Positions 48,301-56,578 are shown, counted from the stretch's first letter. The stretch: 56,642 bases of DNA from Noviherbaspirillum aridicola (GCF_019656455.1 NZ_BPMK01000023.1:1-56642); one strand, 5' to 3'. Made by a program: numbers and translations. Notes: generated by a model from the sequence alone, not told the origin.

Positions 48301-51300
48301 CACCGCGCCCCCGGGCGGCGCCGCGCCCGCGAGCCAGTCGCGCCCCGCCTCCAGCATCTCAATGCGGCGCGCCTGCCTGATTTCCGAGCGCAAGCGCAGG
48401 CGTTCTTCCAGCAGGCCGGCGCGTTCGGCCGACAGCTGCTCCGCCGGGGCCGCCGCATGCAGGATCGCTTCATTCTTCTCCTGCAGCGCGGCGTCCAGAT
48501 CCCGCAACCGGGCCGTGCGGCCGTCCATCCATGCCGCGCGTTGCGCGTCATCGCCGGTTTCGAAGGCCGCGGCGGCCCGGGTACGGAACCGCTCCCACGC
48601 GCCGGCTGCAGCCTCCAGTTCGACCTTTTCCTGCTCCAGCTGGTCGATCCGCTGCCGGTTCAGCACCGTATCCCGCCGCAAGCCCGGCAGCTCGTTCGCG
48701 ATGTCCGCGGCGCGGGCCTGCAGGGACGCGGCGAGCGCATCCTTCTCCGCCCAGTACAGCTTGCGGCGCTCCCGGTAGGCGGCGCCGTCTTCCTCGACCT
48801 CGACGCGCGGCGGCAGATAATCCTGCTCGAGAAACAGCCTGAACAGGGGCGTGTAGCGCGCCTCGCCGTCCTCGGCCGATGGGTCCGCGAGATAGCGGTT
48901 CGCAAGCGCATCGTTGCGCGTTCTTATCCCGGCAATCCCCGGCCGCCGGTAGCCATTACGCAGAACTTCCTGATCTCTGATGCTGACGATATGACCGGGC
49001 ATCAGCAGCTTTTCCCTCGACACGGTCACTTCCTCGCCCGCTGTCAGCGCCGCGCGCTGGCTGCTGATCGCATTGCGCAGCTCGCGGCGCAGCGTTTCCG
49101 GCTCGCGTTCCCAGTTGACGAGCGCGGCAACCGAGGTCTGCAGGCGCGCAAGAGCGTCGGCGCCGGCCGGCGGTCCGTCGGCCGCGAACCGGCGCTGGAC
49201 GTTATCCACGCCGCTGGCGATAACCCTGGCCAGCGCGTAGCAGTTCACGTCCCCGTCCGCCTCGCCCTTCAGGACCGCCTGCAGCGCGGCGAGCGGCGTC
49301 TCCAGCTCGCGCAGGTGGTGCATGGCGTCCCTGATCCTCGTCTGCCGTCGCAGGTCGGCGGCCGATGGCGACGCTACCCGCGCTTCATCGTCGAGCACGG
49401 ACAGCAATGCCGCGACATCCTGCGACACCGCGCTGAAGACGCCGGCCGTCGCGCCCTCGGTGGCCCAGCCGTTCATGTTGCGCAGCAGGGCATCGGCGAC
49501 AGGCACCAGTTGAACATGACGTGATCCGGCCAGCGCTCCGATGATGCGCCGGGCGTCCTCCGGCCGCCGCGTCCTGCCGTAGGCTTGCCATGTCTCATCG
49601 ATCTCCCACAGGGTCTCCTCTGCCGCCGCCAGTTTGCTTTCGTCGACCCTGTCGATGGCAGTGCGCTCCGGCAGGGACTGCGCGGCCGCCAGGGCGATTT
49701 CGCGGACCAGCGCGCCGACCTGCGCCTGGGTGACCGCGGCGAATACGCCTTCCAGGTTCCCCTGCAGCTGTGCGAGATATTCTTTCCTGATCTTGCCGGT
49801 GTAATCGGTCAGATAGTCGGGATGAAGACGCGCTCCCATGTCGTCCGTTCCCATGTCCCGGTGACCCTGGTGGGTATGCAGCGTCACCAGAAAACCCTTG
49901 TTTCCCCTGTTCGAATTCTCGAGCCCTTCGAGAATCAGCGACTGTATCGGCGCCATCCAGTCCACGTGGATCGCATGGGTGCGCGGATTCTGCCGGCTCC
50001 AGGCGGTCATGAAGGACCTGGGCATGCGGCCGTCGTTGGGGACCACGGAGACGGCCACCTCTTCCGGCCCGGGCATCTCGCGCGCCAGATCGGACACCGG
50101 ATTCTGCGAGTGGATGCAGTTCATCTCGAAGTACAGATTGTCGCGGAGGCTGTAGAGCGCCTGCTGGAAGTTGCGGTCGCCATGCGCGAGCGTGGTCTTG
50201 CGATAGGTGCAAAGCACGCGGTCGGGCTTGCCGTCGCCCTTTCGGGTCGCCGCCACCTGCGAGCCCGGCGCATCCGGCATCGGGACGCGCGTCCAGCGCT
50301 CGATACCGGTAATCTCGAAGCGCAGCGCAGGATCCTTGTCTTCCACCTCGACATACTTCAGCCGGACGCGTCCCGTCGCCTGGATGCCGCGGGCGTCCTC
50401 GAACACGGGGTCGGCCTGTCCCGGCTGCGATGTCGGGAACACCCTCACCCCACGCTCGTCTTCGTACACCGGGCTGGGATTGCCCGCCGCATCCGGCTCA
50501 TGCACGAGTTCCTTGCGCATCGAGGGCAGCAGGTGGGGCTTGATGAGCACCCGCTCCAGCAGCCGTACTTCGTTGCCGTCGTCGTCTCGGATGGGCTGGC
50601 GGTTGTCGTCGCACAGCGCCCAGCCTTCCGGGATTTCATGGGTCATCTCGAGATGGGAGAATCCGTCGAGCTGGCTGAGTTCGCGGAGCCGGTCCAGCGT
50701 CAGCGCGGCTTCGCTGATAGGCGTGCGGGTACCGTCCTGCATGACGACGGCGCGCAGCCTGAGGTTTTCCGAAACCTGCACCGGAATCTGCCGCAATCCG
50801 ACCCTGGCCGTACCCTGCGCCGCCGACGGCCCCTTTGCCTTCAACTCCTCCGGCGTTGCGGGCGCGAGGCGAGGCACGGCGGCCTGCGGCTGATAGAAGG
50901 TGAAGGGCTGACCGACCGGATCGTCCTGGCTCATCCGGACATGCAGGCAGAGGTTGGCCGCGTCGCGGGGCCGCCAGAGCCGCCGCAGCGAGGCCGGCCG
51001 GGATGCGGCGCCGGGCTCGATGTACTCGCGCTGGTTGAGCGGGAGATGCTGCGAATTGTCGACGTCCCGGGTGAGCAGCGGCGTCTCCTTCGACTGCGCC
51101 ACCGGGCGGCCCGGTTCCGCGTCGCGCTTGCCTGGGGCATGGGGCACGATGTCGAGCGGAGTCTCCATCACCCCCGCCGCCAGCGTGTTTTCATTGTATG
51201 CGCCGATGGTCTGCTTGCCGGGTTCGCCGAGCGTGTAGGGATCGGACCCGTGGCGGCTGAGAAGAAACTTGAGATACGGCGGCAAATGCTCGAGCGCGAT

Positions 51301-53043
51301 GATCGGCCGGCCGTGATCCGCCGCCACCCGCTGGTGCGAGCCGCAGGAGCCGACCACCGGCACCTTCTTGCTGAATCTGTCCATGAACCGCTCGCGGCTC
51401 TTGACGCAGATGTTCTCGCCGTACATGCCGGAATTGAAGAAGTAGCCGGTTTCCTGCCCGCTGATCACCTTCGTCTGTTCCAGGTAGCGGTCGCGCTGTT
51501 CGTCCACGTGCCTGCAGACGATGTCGTTGGCCTTCTCGTTGATCATGCGCTTGGCGGTCACGCGCGCGGCGACAGTCTTGTAGTCCTCCGTACCCAATCC
51601 GCCGCCATCGTCAAACAGCAGGTCGAGATTGTTGACCGAGAAGTGCTGTCGCAGCATCTCCATGGCCTCGCGCCCGGGCGGCAGTTCCACCGATGTGCTC
51701 AGCTCTTCCCTGATCACCGCGTTCGGATCGTCGAAGCCGGTGGCGGACACATACTTTTTTTCGGTGCCGCCATCCGGCCCCTCGACCTCGACGAAATAGG
51801 AAAACGTCTTCAGCTCGAGCTTGTAGCGCCCGGTACCGGCATCCCGGGTGGCCACCAGCTGCTTGCTGCGCAACGCCCAGTTATCCTGGCCGAAGGGCTG
51901 CACCAGCCTGAAAGAACCGGGGCCGGCGGCGGGATCGTCGTGAGGCGCCAGCCATACGCTCTTGTCGATCTGCATCACATGCTCGCCGATGTCGCTTTGC
52001 CGCTGCAGGCCGATCTCCGTCGCGTAGGCCTCGGCCAGTCCCAGCAAGCCATTCCCGGCGACGCCCCCGGCGCCCTCACCCAATCCCAGCGGCACTTTCG
52101 CAAGCAGGGCGTGCAGATGATCGCGCAGCACCTGTTCCTGCCCGGCCGCATCGTTTCCCGCCTTGGCGAACTTCTTTTCCGCATCCTTGCTCGCCCGGCC
52201 GTCCGGGACCAGGTCGAAGCGTTCCCTGAAGAAGGCGTCGATCTCCCCGACGCTCCTAGGTAGCAGTTGCAGGCCGCGCCTGCCGGCGTCATAGGCAAAA
52301 AGCCCGGACAGCTTGATCGCGCCCTGCTGAAGATAGGCGTGAGCCGACTCGTAGAGTCGCTGATAGTAGACAAGCTGGCGTTCAAGACGCAGCCGCTTGC
52401 TGCGCTGTGACGCGCTCAGGGCATGAGCGGCGGTATCGGACTTGTCCGCGCGGCGCAGCAGGTCGAAGTAGGTGCGCCGGTCGCGCACGTGCTCCATGCC
52501 GGGATAGTTCAACGGCGGCTTGCGGATGCCCCGCACCGCCGCACCCAGCTTCGACAGTCCCTTGTCCGCGACGCGCTTGAGTCCGTCGGGTGCGCCGCTT
52601 GCGCCGACTTTGTCCGCAAGCCTGTCCAGCATGGCGCCCGACTTCGCTACCGCCCGGTAGGTCCACGAACCGCCGGGCAGACGGAAGCCGGCGCGCAGCA
52701 GGTCCTGCTCCAGTTTCCGCCCGGCGGCGACATCCATGTGATCGTACGCGGCCTGCGTGATGGAGAACACCTCGGTCGCGGGACCGGACACCGCATAGGC
52801 GCCGGGGTACAGGCGGTTGATCGCTTCCTCGTGCAGACGCTGGGCATTGGCGTGCGCTTTCGCGGTCACGCCTTCGATTGCGTGGTACACGCCCGGATCG
52901 CCGTACACATTGCGCCGCGGGCATCCGGTCTCGTTATCGCGGGGCACGGCAACTTCGATGTGCCTCGGCTCACCGTGGTTCGGCGGCGCCACGACCTGCG
53001 CCGGTTGCCTGCCCCTGAAAAACGCGCTCAACGACATGTTCAT
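45358..53043 (-). CDS. Giant 2561-aa protein of unknown family; candidate secreted effector
   Basis: Start ATG at 53043 with AGGAG six bases upstream; ends TAA. I recognise no family. The N-terminus (MNMSLSAFFRGRQPAQVV) is basic/neutral, with the first acidic residue at position 25, and has no Sec signal. Residues 1-1080 look globular, with compact Cys/His clusters (GSCGSH, C567 and H570; HTHQGH, 1056-1061) and a short internal echo (PVYEDERGVRVF/PVFEDARGIQAT). About 1417-1667 is heptad-like and rich in Glu/Arg/Leu (coiled coil). The C-terminal part has hydrophobic segments at about 1839-1860, 1998-2016, 2032-2053, 2103-2132 and 2138-2152, then a polar tail. It lies alone between phoH and pit and is preceded by a Hrp-box-like promoter. 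A type III effector or other contact toxin is an inference; function is open. Confidence 0.85.
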   Translation of the reverse strand: MNMSLSAFFRGRQPAQVVAPPNHGEPRHIEVAVPRDNETGCPRRNVYGDPGVYHAIEGVTAKAHANAQRLHEEAINRLYPGAYAVSGPATEVFSITQAAYDHMDVAAGRKLEQDLLRAGFRLPGGSWTYRAVAKSGAMLDRLADKVGASGAPDGLKRVADKGLSKLGAAVRGIRKPPLNYPGMEHVRDRRTYFDLLRRADKSDTAAHALSASQRSKRLRLERQLVYYQRLYESAHAYLQQGAIKLSGLFAYDAGRRGLQLLPRSVGEIDAFFRERFDLVPDGRASKDAEKKFAKAGNDAAGQEQVLRDHLHALLAKVPLGLGEGAGGVAGNGLLGLAEAYATEIGLQRQSDIGEHVMQIDKSVWLAPHDDPAAGPGSFRLVQPFGQDNWALRSKQLVATRDAGTGRYKLELKTFSYFVEVEGPDGGTEKKYVSATGFDDPNAVIREELSTSVELPPGREAMEMLRQHFSVNNLDLLFDDGGGLGTEDYKTVAARVTAKRMINEKANDIVCRHVDEQRDRYLEQTKVISGQETGYFFNSGMYGENICVKSRERFMDRFSKKVPVVGSCGSHQRVAADHGRPIIALEHLPPYLKFLLSRHGSDPYTLGEPGKQTIGAYNENTLAAGVMETPLDIVPHAPGKRDAEPGRPVAQSKETPLLTRDVDNSQHLPLNQREYIEPGAASRPASLRRLWRPRDAANLCLHVRMSQDDPVGQPFTFYQPQAAVPRLAPATPEELKAKGPSAAQGTARVGLRQIPVQVSENLRLRAVVMQDGTRTPISEAALTLDRLRELSQLDGFSHLEMTHEIPEGWALCDDNRQPIRDDDGNEVRLLERVLIKPHLLPSMRKELVHEPDAAGNPSPVYEDERGVRVFPTSQPGQADPVFEDARGIQATGRVRLKYVEVEDKDPALRFEITGIERWTRVPMPDAPGSQVAATRKGDGKPDRVLCTYRKTTLAHGDRNFQQALYSLRDNLYFEMNCIHSQNPVSDLAREMPGPEEVAVSVVPNDGRMPRSFMTAWSRQNPRTHAIHVDWMAPIQSLILEGLENSNRGNKGFLVTLHTHQGHRDMGTDDMGARLHPDYLTDYTGKIRKEYLAQLQGNLEGVFAAVTQAQVGALVREIALAAAQSLPERTAIDRVDESKLAAAEETLWEIDETWQAYGRTRRPEDARRIIGALAGSRHVQLVPVADALLRNMNGWATEGATAGVFSAVSQDVAALLSVLDDEARVASPSAADLRRQTRIRDAMHHLRELETPLAALQAVLKGEADGDVNCYALARVIASGVDNVQRRFAADGPPAGADALARLQTSVAALVNWEREPETLRRELRNAISSQRAALTAGEEVTVSREKLLMPGHIVSIRDQEVLRNGYRRPGIAGIRTRNDALANRYLADPSAEDGEARYTPLFRLFLEQDYLPPRVEVEEDGAAYRERRKLYWAEKDALAASLQARAADIANELPGLRRDTVLNRQRIDQLEQEKVELEAAAGAWERFRTRAAAAFETGDDAQRAAWMDGRTARLRDLDAALQEKNEAILHAAAPAEQLSAERAGLLEERLRLRSEIRQARRIEMLEAGRDWLAGAAPPGGAVQAATREVERLRTELASIGARVARQETWLQALRENPAERPQILEQMQAARNDTDRFSGMGLDELQGEREMLAAELADARELLDNFVSVVDRQEPVRTPGALARMGHVLQTDGVAAARPAAAQAGATAPEDAVAASDDANWAQQVESLAVALARPDSNEKAQAIDDFVAACASRGLLDVLFPVGHAGEDDRIAAAVQLLSSPEFAQSMRDTAPAELAGIYPQAMLGLLGGLRRQLPADGEADDESMGRVKQNYPDRTRRTQLANMLLAGMAGNTAIVGTFAQVKEAIALANRQAADALGGAEAATALGADAAFGLLQIAAGANLVKDARYTLRHLEESNTGTRAVVEGAIQKYDDLAAELRGLLEQLQQMVDRVPDAAGPAEKRQALHALGELLDRHLEGYHNRLQLIRRDVVDAKVNAASGALLMSGMSAVLASATAKAVSAAAKSEVAATAADASGISAVVAGSLYTALGLAQTGLSARRLLSLRRISEELAFELGYGVDSGERRAGNVRMNELYDMAKRQLKAWGFFTFGGVLVTIAGAANAGGAAPFVGAPLNSVGSWMISGAVVHLYKLPLDLRGKDARVAFSTAHIDDGFLNTNRRLNQLGSCNRDKAGIQQETMWKFGRDVFDEKDDKAMRRTYLSAWFVPGAQRAALTKAIRPSLDKPASIQVQYDFMQRTNVAELNWRYVEVEERTRDLDQLKAALGAYLEGMLDLNNARTGGARAQPSREPVPSADDNTVRLSQTMFSSLQNHIILMERKLDAAIRARDAALDLQNQLQAFSPELDREPREETRAQLRELRLRWMLVNQVFVAALGEDAARKMFQDHSQGKGRQNGARFSAVFDKKLYGPGSDGAIPARAKLERAEIDATPQNCEWIMDWISDSHGGRHVDDMFVRAMVDCLPEACATESAILGDIHIERLGRLMSKKTAQAGGAVRSADTQTAPAGGAAGSPAEFLAGRPRGNAGQASDPGMTMHGALEAA

Positions 53044-53048
53044 CTCTG

Positions 53049-53053
53049 CTCCT
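53049..53053 (-). promoter_or_regulatory. Ribosome binding site of the giant gene
   Basis: AGGAG on the minus strand, followed after six bases by ATGAACATG. It fixes the start at 53043 and argues that the long frame is a real gene. Confidence 0.8.
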
Positions 53054-53094
53054 CGTCTGGCTGGGTCACACGTAGCGATGGAAAACTCACGCGA

Positions 53095-53123
53095 TCAGTA
53101 GCCGGACCGCGGACAGCGGTTCC
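53095..53123 (-). promoter_or_regulatory. Hrp-box-like promoter of the giant gene
   Basis: The minus strand reads GGAACC (complement of 53118-53123), 16 bases, CTACTGA (complement of 53095-53101). The HrpL-dependent Hrp box is GGAACC, 15-16 bases, CCACNNA: the first box is exact, the spacing exact, and the second differs at one defined base. It lies 52 bases upstream of the start codon, a normal distance. Confidence 0.6.
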
Positions 53124-53192
53124 GGACATGTCGCGGTGCACCAGAGAAGGGATGGAGTGCTCCAGAACGGGGCACGCGGCGGCGGAAGGACG

Positions 53193-53230
53193 AAAAAAAA
53201 TGCCGCTCGGCGCTGACGCTGAACGGCATT
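53193..53230 (-). terminator. Terminator after pit
   Basis: The minus strand has AATGCCG (complement of 53224-53230), an imperfect inner stem, CGGCATT and then a T run (complement of 53193-53200). It isolates the giant gene from the phosphate transporter genes. Confidence 0.85.
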
Positions 53231-53286
53231 GTGTGTCGGGAAGGCTCAGGCTAGCCGATGCGCTTCCCGCGAGTTTTCGGTCTGGA

Positions 53287-54294
53287 TCAGAGAATCTTGG
53301 TACCGATCCACCATGCGACCGCCGCCATGAAGGCCGACGCGGGGATGGTGAAGACCCATGCCCAGACGATATTGCCCGCCACGCCCCAGCGCACCGCGGA
53401 CATCTTGCGGGACGAACCGACCCCGACGATCGCGCCGGTGATGGTATGGGTCGTCGATACTGGGATGCCGAGCGCGGTCGCCAGGAAGAGCGTGATCGCG
53501 CCGCCGGTTTCGGCGCAGAAGCCGCCGACGGGCTTGAGCTTGGTGATTTTCTGGCCCATGGTCTTGACGATGCGCCAGCCGCCGAACAGCGTGCCCAGGC
53601 CGATCGCCGCGTAGCAGCTCAGCACCACCCACATCGGCAGCGGATCGCTGGACGTGGAATGGCCGGCGGCGATCAGCAGCATCCAGATGATGCCCATGGT
53701 CTTCTGCGCATCGTTGCCGCCGTGGCCGAGGCTGTACATGGAGGCCGAAACCAGCTGCATGCGCCGGAACCACTTGTCCACCTTGCGCGGCGTGGTGCGC
53801 ACGAACATCCATGACACGACTACCATCATGATCGAGCCGAAGACAAAGCCGAGCAGCGGCGACAGCAGAATGAAGGAGATGGTCTTGATCAGGCCGGCCG
53901 AGATCAGCGAGCCCGTGCCCGCCTTGGCGACGGCCGCGCCGACGAGGCCGCCGATCAGCGCATGCGAGGACGACGAGGGAATGCCGTAGTACCAGGTGAT
54001 GACGTTCCAGACGATCGCGCCGACGAGTGCCCCGAATACCACGTAATGATCGACGACCGCGGGTTCGATCGTGCCCTTGCCCACCGTCGAGGCCACCTTG
54101 AGCTGGAAGAAGAAGATCGCGACGACGTTGAAGAAGGCGGCCATTGCCACCGCGTGCTGCGGCTTGAGCACGCCGGTCGAGACCACCGTCGCAATCGCAT
54201 TGGCCGCATCGTGAAAGCCGTTCATGAAGTCGAACAGCAGCGCCAGCGCGATCAGGAACGCGAGCACATAGATGCTTATTTCTAGGGTTTGCAT
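53287..54294 (-). CDS. pit: Low-affinity inorganic phosphate transporter (Pit family)
   Basis: 335 aa with about ten membrane segments. The two PiT signature regions are visible: FDFMNGFHDAANAIATVVSTG (22-42) near the start and GGNDAQKTMGIIWMLL in the second half, both containing the phosphate-binding GxND/FHDAAN-type residues. It takes up metal-phosphate with protons. It is 37 bp downstream of the DUF47 gene and probably in one transcript, ending at the 53193-53230 terminator. Confidence 0.95.
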   Translation of the reverse strand: MQTLEISIYVLAFLIALALLFDFMNGFHDAANAIATVVSTGVLKPQHAVAMAAFFNVVAIFFFQLKVASTVGKGTIEPAVVDHYVVFGALVGAIVWNVITWYYGIPSSSSHALIGGLVGAAVAKAGTGSLISAGLIKTISFILLSPLLGFVFGSIMMVVVSWMFVRTTPRKVDKWFRRMQLVSASMYSLGHGGNDAQKTMGIIWMLLIAAGHSTSSDPLPMWVVLSCYAAIGLGTLFGGWRIVKTMGQKITKLKPVGGFCAETGGAITLFLATALGIPVSTTHTITGAIVGVGSSRKMSAVRWGVAGNIVWAWVFTIPASAFMAAVAWWIGTKIL

Positions 54295-54331
54295 GAAATG
54301 TTCTTGGTGTTGTTCCGGTTGGCCCGCGTGT

Positions 54332-54958
54332 TCAGGCGTTCTCGACGATGATCGCCTCGATGATGTTGGCCACGTCTTCGCAGCGGTCGGTCACGGTCTC
54401 GAGGATCTCGTAGATCGCCTTGAGCTTGATGAGCGTACGGACGTCCGGCTCGTCGCGGAACAGCTTGGACATCGCGGCGCGCATCACATGGTCGGCATCG
54501 GATTCGAGACGGTCGATCTCTTCGCAGATGCCGAGCATCTCGCGCGAGTTGTCCATGTTGTTGAGCAGGACGACGGTGGCCTGGACCTTCTCGGCGCAGG
54601 CCAGGCACAGCTCGGCGAGGCGCTTGGCTTCAGGCGTGATGGCCTTGATGTCGTACAGGGAGATGGTCTGGCCCGCATCTTCCAGCAGGTCGAGGATGTC
54701 GTCCATGCTGGTGATCAGCTTGTGGATGTCGTCGCGGTCCAGCGGCGTGATGAAGGTCTTGTGCAGCAGGTCCAGGGTTTCATAGGTCACCTTGTCCGCC
54801 TGCTTCTCGATGGTCTCGATCGCATGCACGCGGGTTTCGAGATCGTCGAAGTTGGTCATCAGGGCGACCATTTCCTTTGCGCCCTTGACGCAAAGATCGG
54901 CGTGCTGGCTGAAAAGCTCGAAGAATTTGCCCTCCGTGGGCATCAAACGTCCAAACAT
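54332..54958 (-). CDS. DUF47/PhoU-like phosphate transport accessory protein
   Basis: 208 aa, all-helical. It contains repeated E/DxxxD-type metal-binding motifs (ETIEKQADKVTYE, EEIDRLESDADHVMR, ETVTDRCEDVANIIEAIIV) characteristic of PhoU/DUF47 proteins. DUF47 proteins encoded next to pit genes are thought to regulate phosphate uptake through Pit. It starts MFGRLMPTEGKFFELF, typical of the family. It lies between dnaB and pit on the same strand. Confidence 0.93.
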   Translation of the reverse strand: MFGRLMPTEGKFFELFSQHADLCVKGAKEMVALMTNFDDLETRVHAIETIEKQADKVTYETLDLLHKTFITPLDRDDIHKLITSMDDILDLLEDAGQTISLYDIKAITPEAKRLAELCLACAEKVQATVVLLNNMDNSREMLGICEEIDRLESDADHVMRAAMSKLFRDEPDVRTLIKLKAIYEILETVTDRCEDVANIIEAIIVENA

Positions 54959-55026
54959 AAGTCGCTCTCTGAAGTGATGTAGTCGATGTCGAAACGGCGT
55001 GGCAAGGCGCCCGCCATGTCATTTTT

Positions 55027-56412
55027 TTATTCGTTGTCGAAGACGGCGTTGCCGCCCGTGTAATTGTCGAACTTGGTGTATTCGCCGAGGAAGGTCAGGC
55101 GCACCGTGCCGATCGGGCCGTTACGCTGCTTGCCGATGATGATTTCCGCAGTGCCCTTGTCCGGCGAGTCCGGGTTGTAGACCTGATCGCGGTAGATGAA
55201 CAGAATGACGTCGGCGTCCTGCTCGATGGCGCCCGATTCCCGCAGGTCGGACATCACCGGTCGCTTGTTCGGCCGCTGTTCCAGCGATCGGTTCAGCTGC
55301 GACAGTGCGATCACGGGGCAGTGCAGTTCCTTGGCCAGGCCTTTCAGGTTACGCGAGATCTCGGAGATCTCGGTGGCGCGGTTCTCGCCGGCGCTGTTGC
55401 CCGCCATGAGCTGCAGGTAGTCGACGATGATCAGGCCGAGCTTGCCGCACTGGCGCGACAGGCGCCGGGCGCGCGCGCGCAGTTCGATCGGCGACAGCGC
55501 GGGCGTCTCGTCGATGTACAGCTGCGCATCGTTCATCTTCTGGATCGCATGCGTGAGCCGCGGCCAGTCCTCGTCGTTGAGCTTGCCCACCCGCAGGCGG
55601 CTCTGGTCGAGACGACCGACCGAGCCGAGCATACGCATGGCCAGCTGGGTGCCGCCCATTTCCATCGAAAACACGGCGACCGGAAGGCCGCTGTCGATCG
55701 CGACGTTCTCGCCGATGTTCAGGGAGAACGCGGTCTTGCCCATGGACGGACGGCCGGCGACGATGACCAGGTCGCCGGGCTGCAGACCCGAGGTCATGCG
55801 GTCGAGGTCGATGAAGCCGGTCGGCACCCCGGTGATGTCGTTCTGATTGTCGCGGTTATAAAGCTCGTCGATGCGCTCCACGACCTGGGTCAGCAGCGGC
55901 TGGATCGCCTGGAAGCCCTGGGCGCCGCGCGCCCCCTCTTCCGCGATGGCGAAGATCTTGGATTCCGCGGCGTCGAGGATCTGCTTGACTTCCTTGCCCT
56001 GAGGGTTGAAAGCTTCCGACGAAATCTCATCCGATACGGTGATCAGCTTGCGCAGCACGCCGCGGTCGCGGACGATCTCGGCATAGCGGCGGATGTTGGC
56101 GGCAGACGGCGTGTTCTGCGCCAGCGCATTCAGGTAGGTCAGGCCGCCGACTTCTTCCGCCTTGCCGCTGGTGCTGAGTGCCTCGTACACCGTGATCACG
56201 TCCGCCGGACGCGTTGCGTTGATCAGCTTGACGATGTGCTGGAAGATGATGCGGTGGTCGTAGCGATAGAAATCATCCTCGCTGACGAAATCGGCGATGC
56301 GGTCCCACGCCGCGTTGTCGAGGAGAAGACCGCCTAATACGGATTGCTCTGCCTCGATCGAATGGGGTGGAACACGAAGCGCGTCGAGCTGGGGGTCGGT
56401 CCGGGTATTCAT
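55027..56412 (-). CDS. dnaB: Replicative DNA helicase DnaB
   Basis: 461 aa from the ATG at 56412 (470-ish forms exist; an ATG three codons upstream at 56421 is also possible). The N-terminal DnaB domain starts PPHSIEAEQSVLGGLLLDN; the RecA-like domain has Walker A AGRPSMGKTA, SMEMGGTQLAMR and the H4 DYLQLM region, with DLRESGAIEQDADVILFIYRD near the end. It is the hexameric fork helicase. No intein or insertion is seen. A perfect TATAAT (complement of 56420-56425) overlaps the upstream ATG, so transcription may start almost at the 56412 codon (see findings). Confidence 0.96.
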   Translation of the reverse strand: MNTRTDPQLDALRVPPHSIEAEQSVLGGLLLDNAAWDRIADFVSEDDFYRYDHRIIFQHIVKLINATRPADVITVYEALSTSGKAEEVGGLTYLNALAQNTPSAANIRRYAEIVRDRGVLRKLITVSDEISSEAFNPQGKEVKQILDAAESKIFAIAEEGARGAQGFQAIQPLLTQVVERIDELYNRDNQNDITGVPTGFIDLDRMTSGLQPGDLVIVAGRPSMGKTAFSLNIGENVAIDSGLPVAVFSMEMGGTQLAMRMLGSVGRLDQSRLRVGKLNDEDWPRLTHAIQKMNDAQLYIDETPALSPIELRARARRLSRQCGKLGLIIVDYLQLMAGNSAGENRATEISEISRNLKGLAKELHCPVIALSQLNRSLEQRPNKRPVMSDLRESGAIEQDADVILFIYRDQVYNPDSPDKGTAEIIIGKQRNGPIGTVRLTFLGEYTKFDNYTGGNAVFDNE

Positions 56413-56419
56413 GGCGCGC

Positions 56420-56425
56420 ATTATA
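56420..56425 (-). promoter_or_regulatory. TATAAT box at the dnaB start
   Basis: Perfect -10 hexamer on the minus strand, 7 bases before the ATG at 56412 and covering the first base region of the ATG at 56421. TTGCAG lies 14 bases further upstream, a short spacing for a -35 box. Confidence 0.45.
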
Positions 56426-56578
56426 CCTTTTCGGCACTGCTGCAAGAGAAGGGAGAACCGATTTGCGGAAGGGCTTGCCGGCCGCCATGGCAGGTGTGCA
56501 AGACCCGTGCTGCAGTGACCCGTCCTGCTATAGGTTGACGGTTAAGCAGGGTAAATTATCTGCCTGATCGCTCCTTTG

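Noticed and set aside
46291-49524. Long plus-strand open frame opposite the giant gene, and a second one at 49585-52263
   Set aside because: Both lie antisense to the giant gene, have no matching ribosome binding site, are rich in Arg/Gln/Ala/His without domain patterns, and arise from GC-biased third positions in the real gene.
46240-49620. Two WxxxE motifs (WEIDE and WRYVE) in the giant protein as effector hallmarks
   Set aside because: In a protein of 2561 residues with many Trp and Glu, about two such matches are expected by chance.
52890-53043. N-terminal type III secretion signal in the giant protein
   Set aside because: Acidic residues are absent from the first 24 positions, which fits, but serine content is low and position 3-4 is Met-Ser, so the pattern is not convincing without a trained predictor.
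45358-53043. Giant protein as an AvrE/DspE family effector
   Set aside because: It is much longer than AvrE-family members and I see neither their C-terminal motif nor recognisable blocks.
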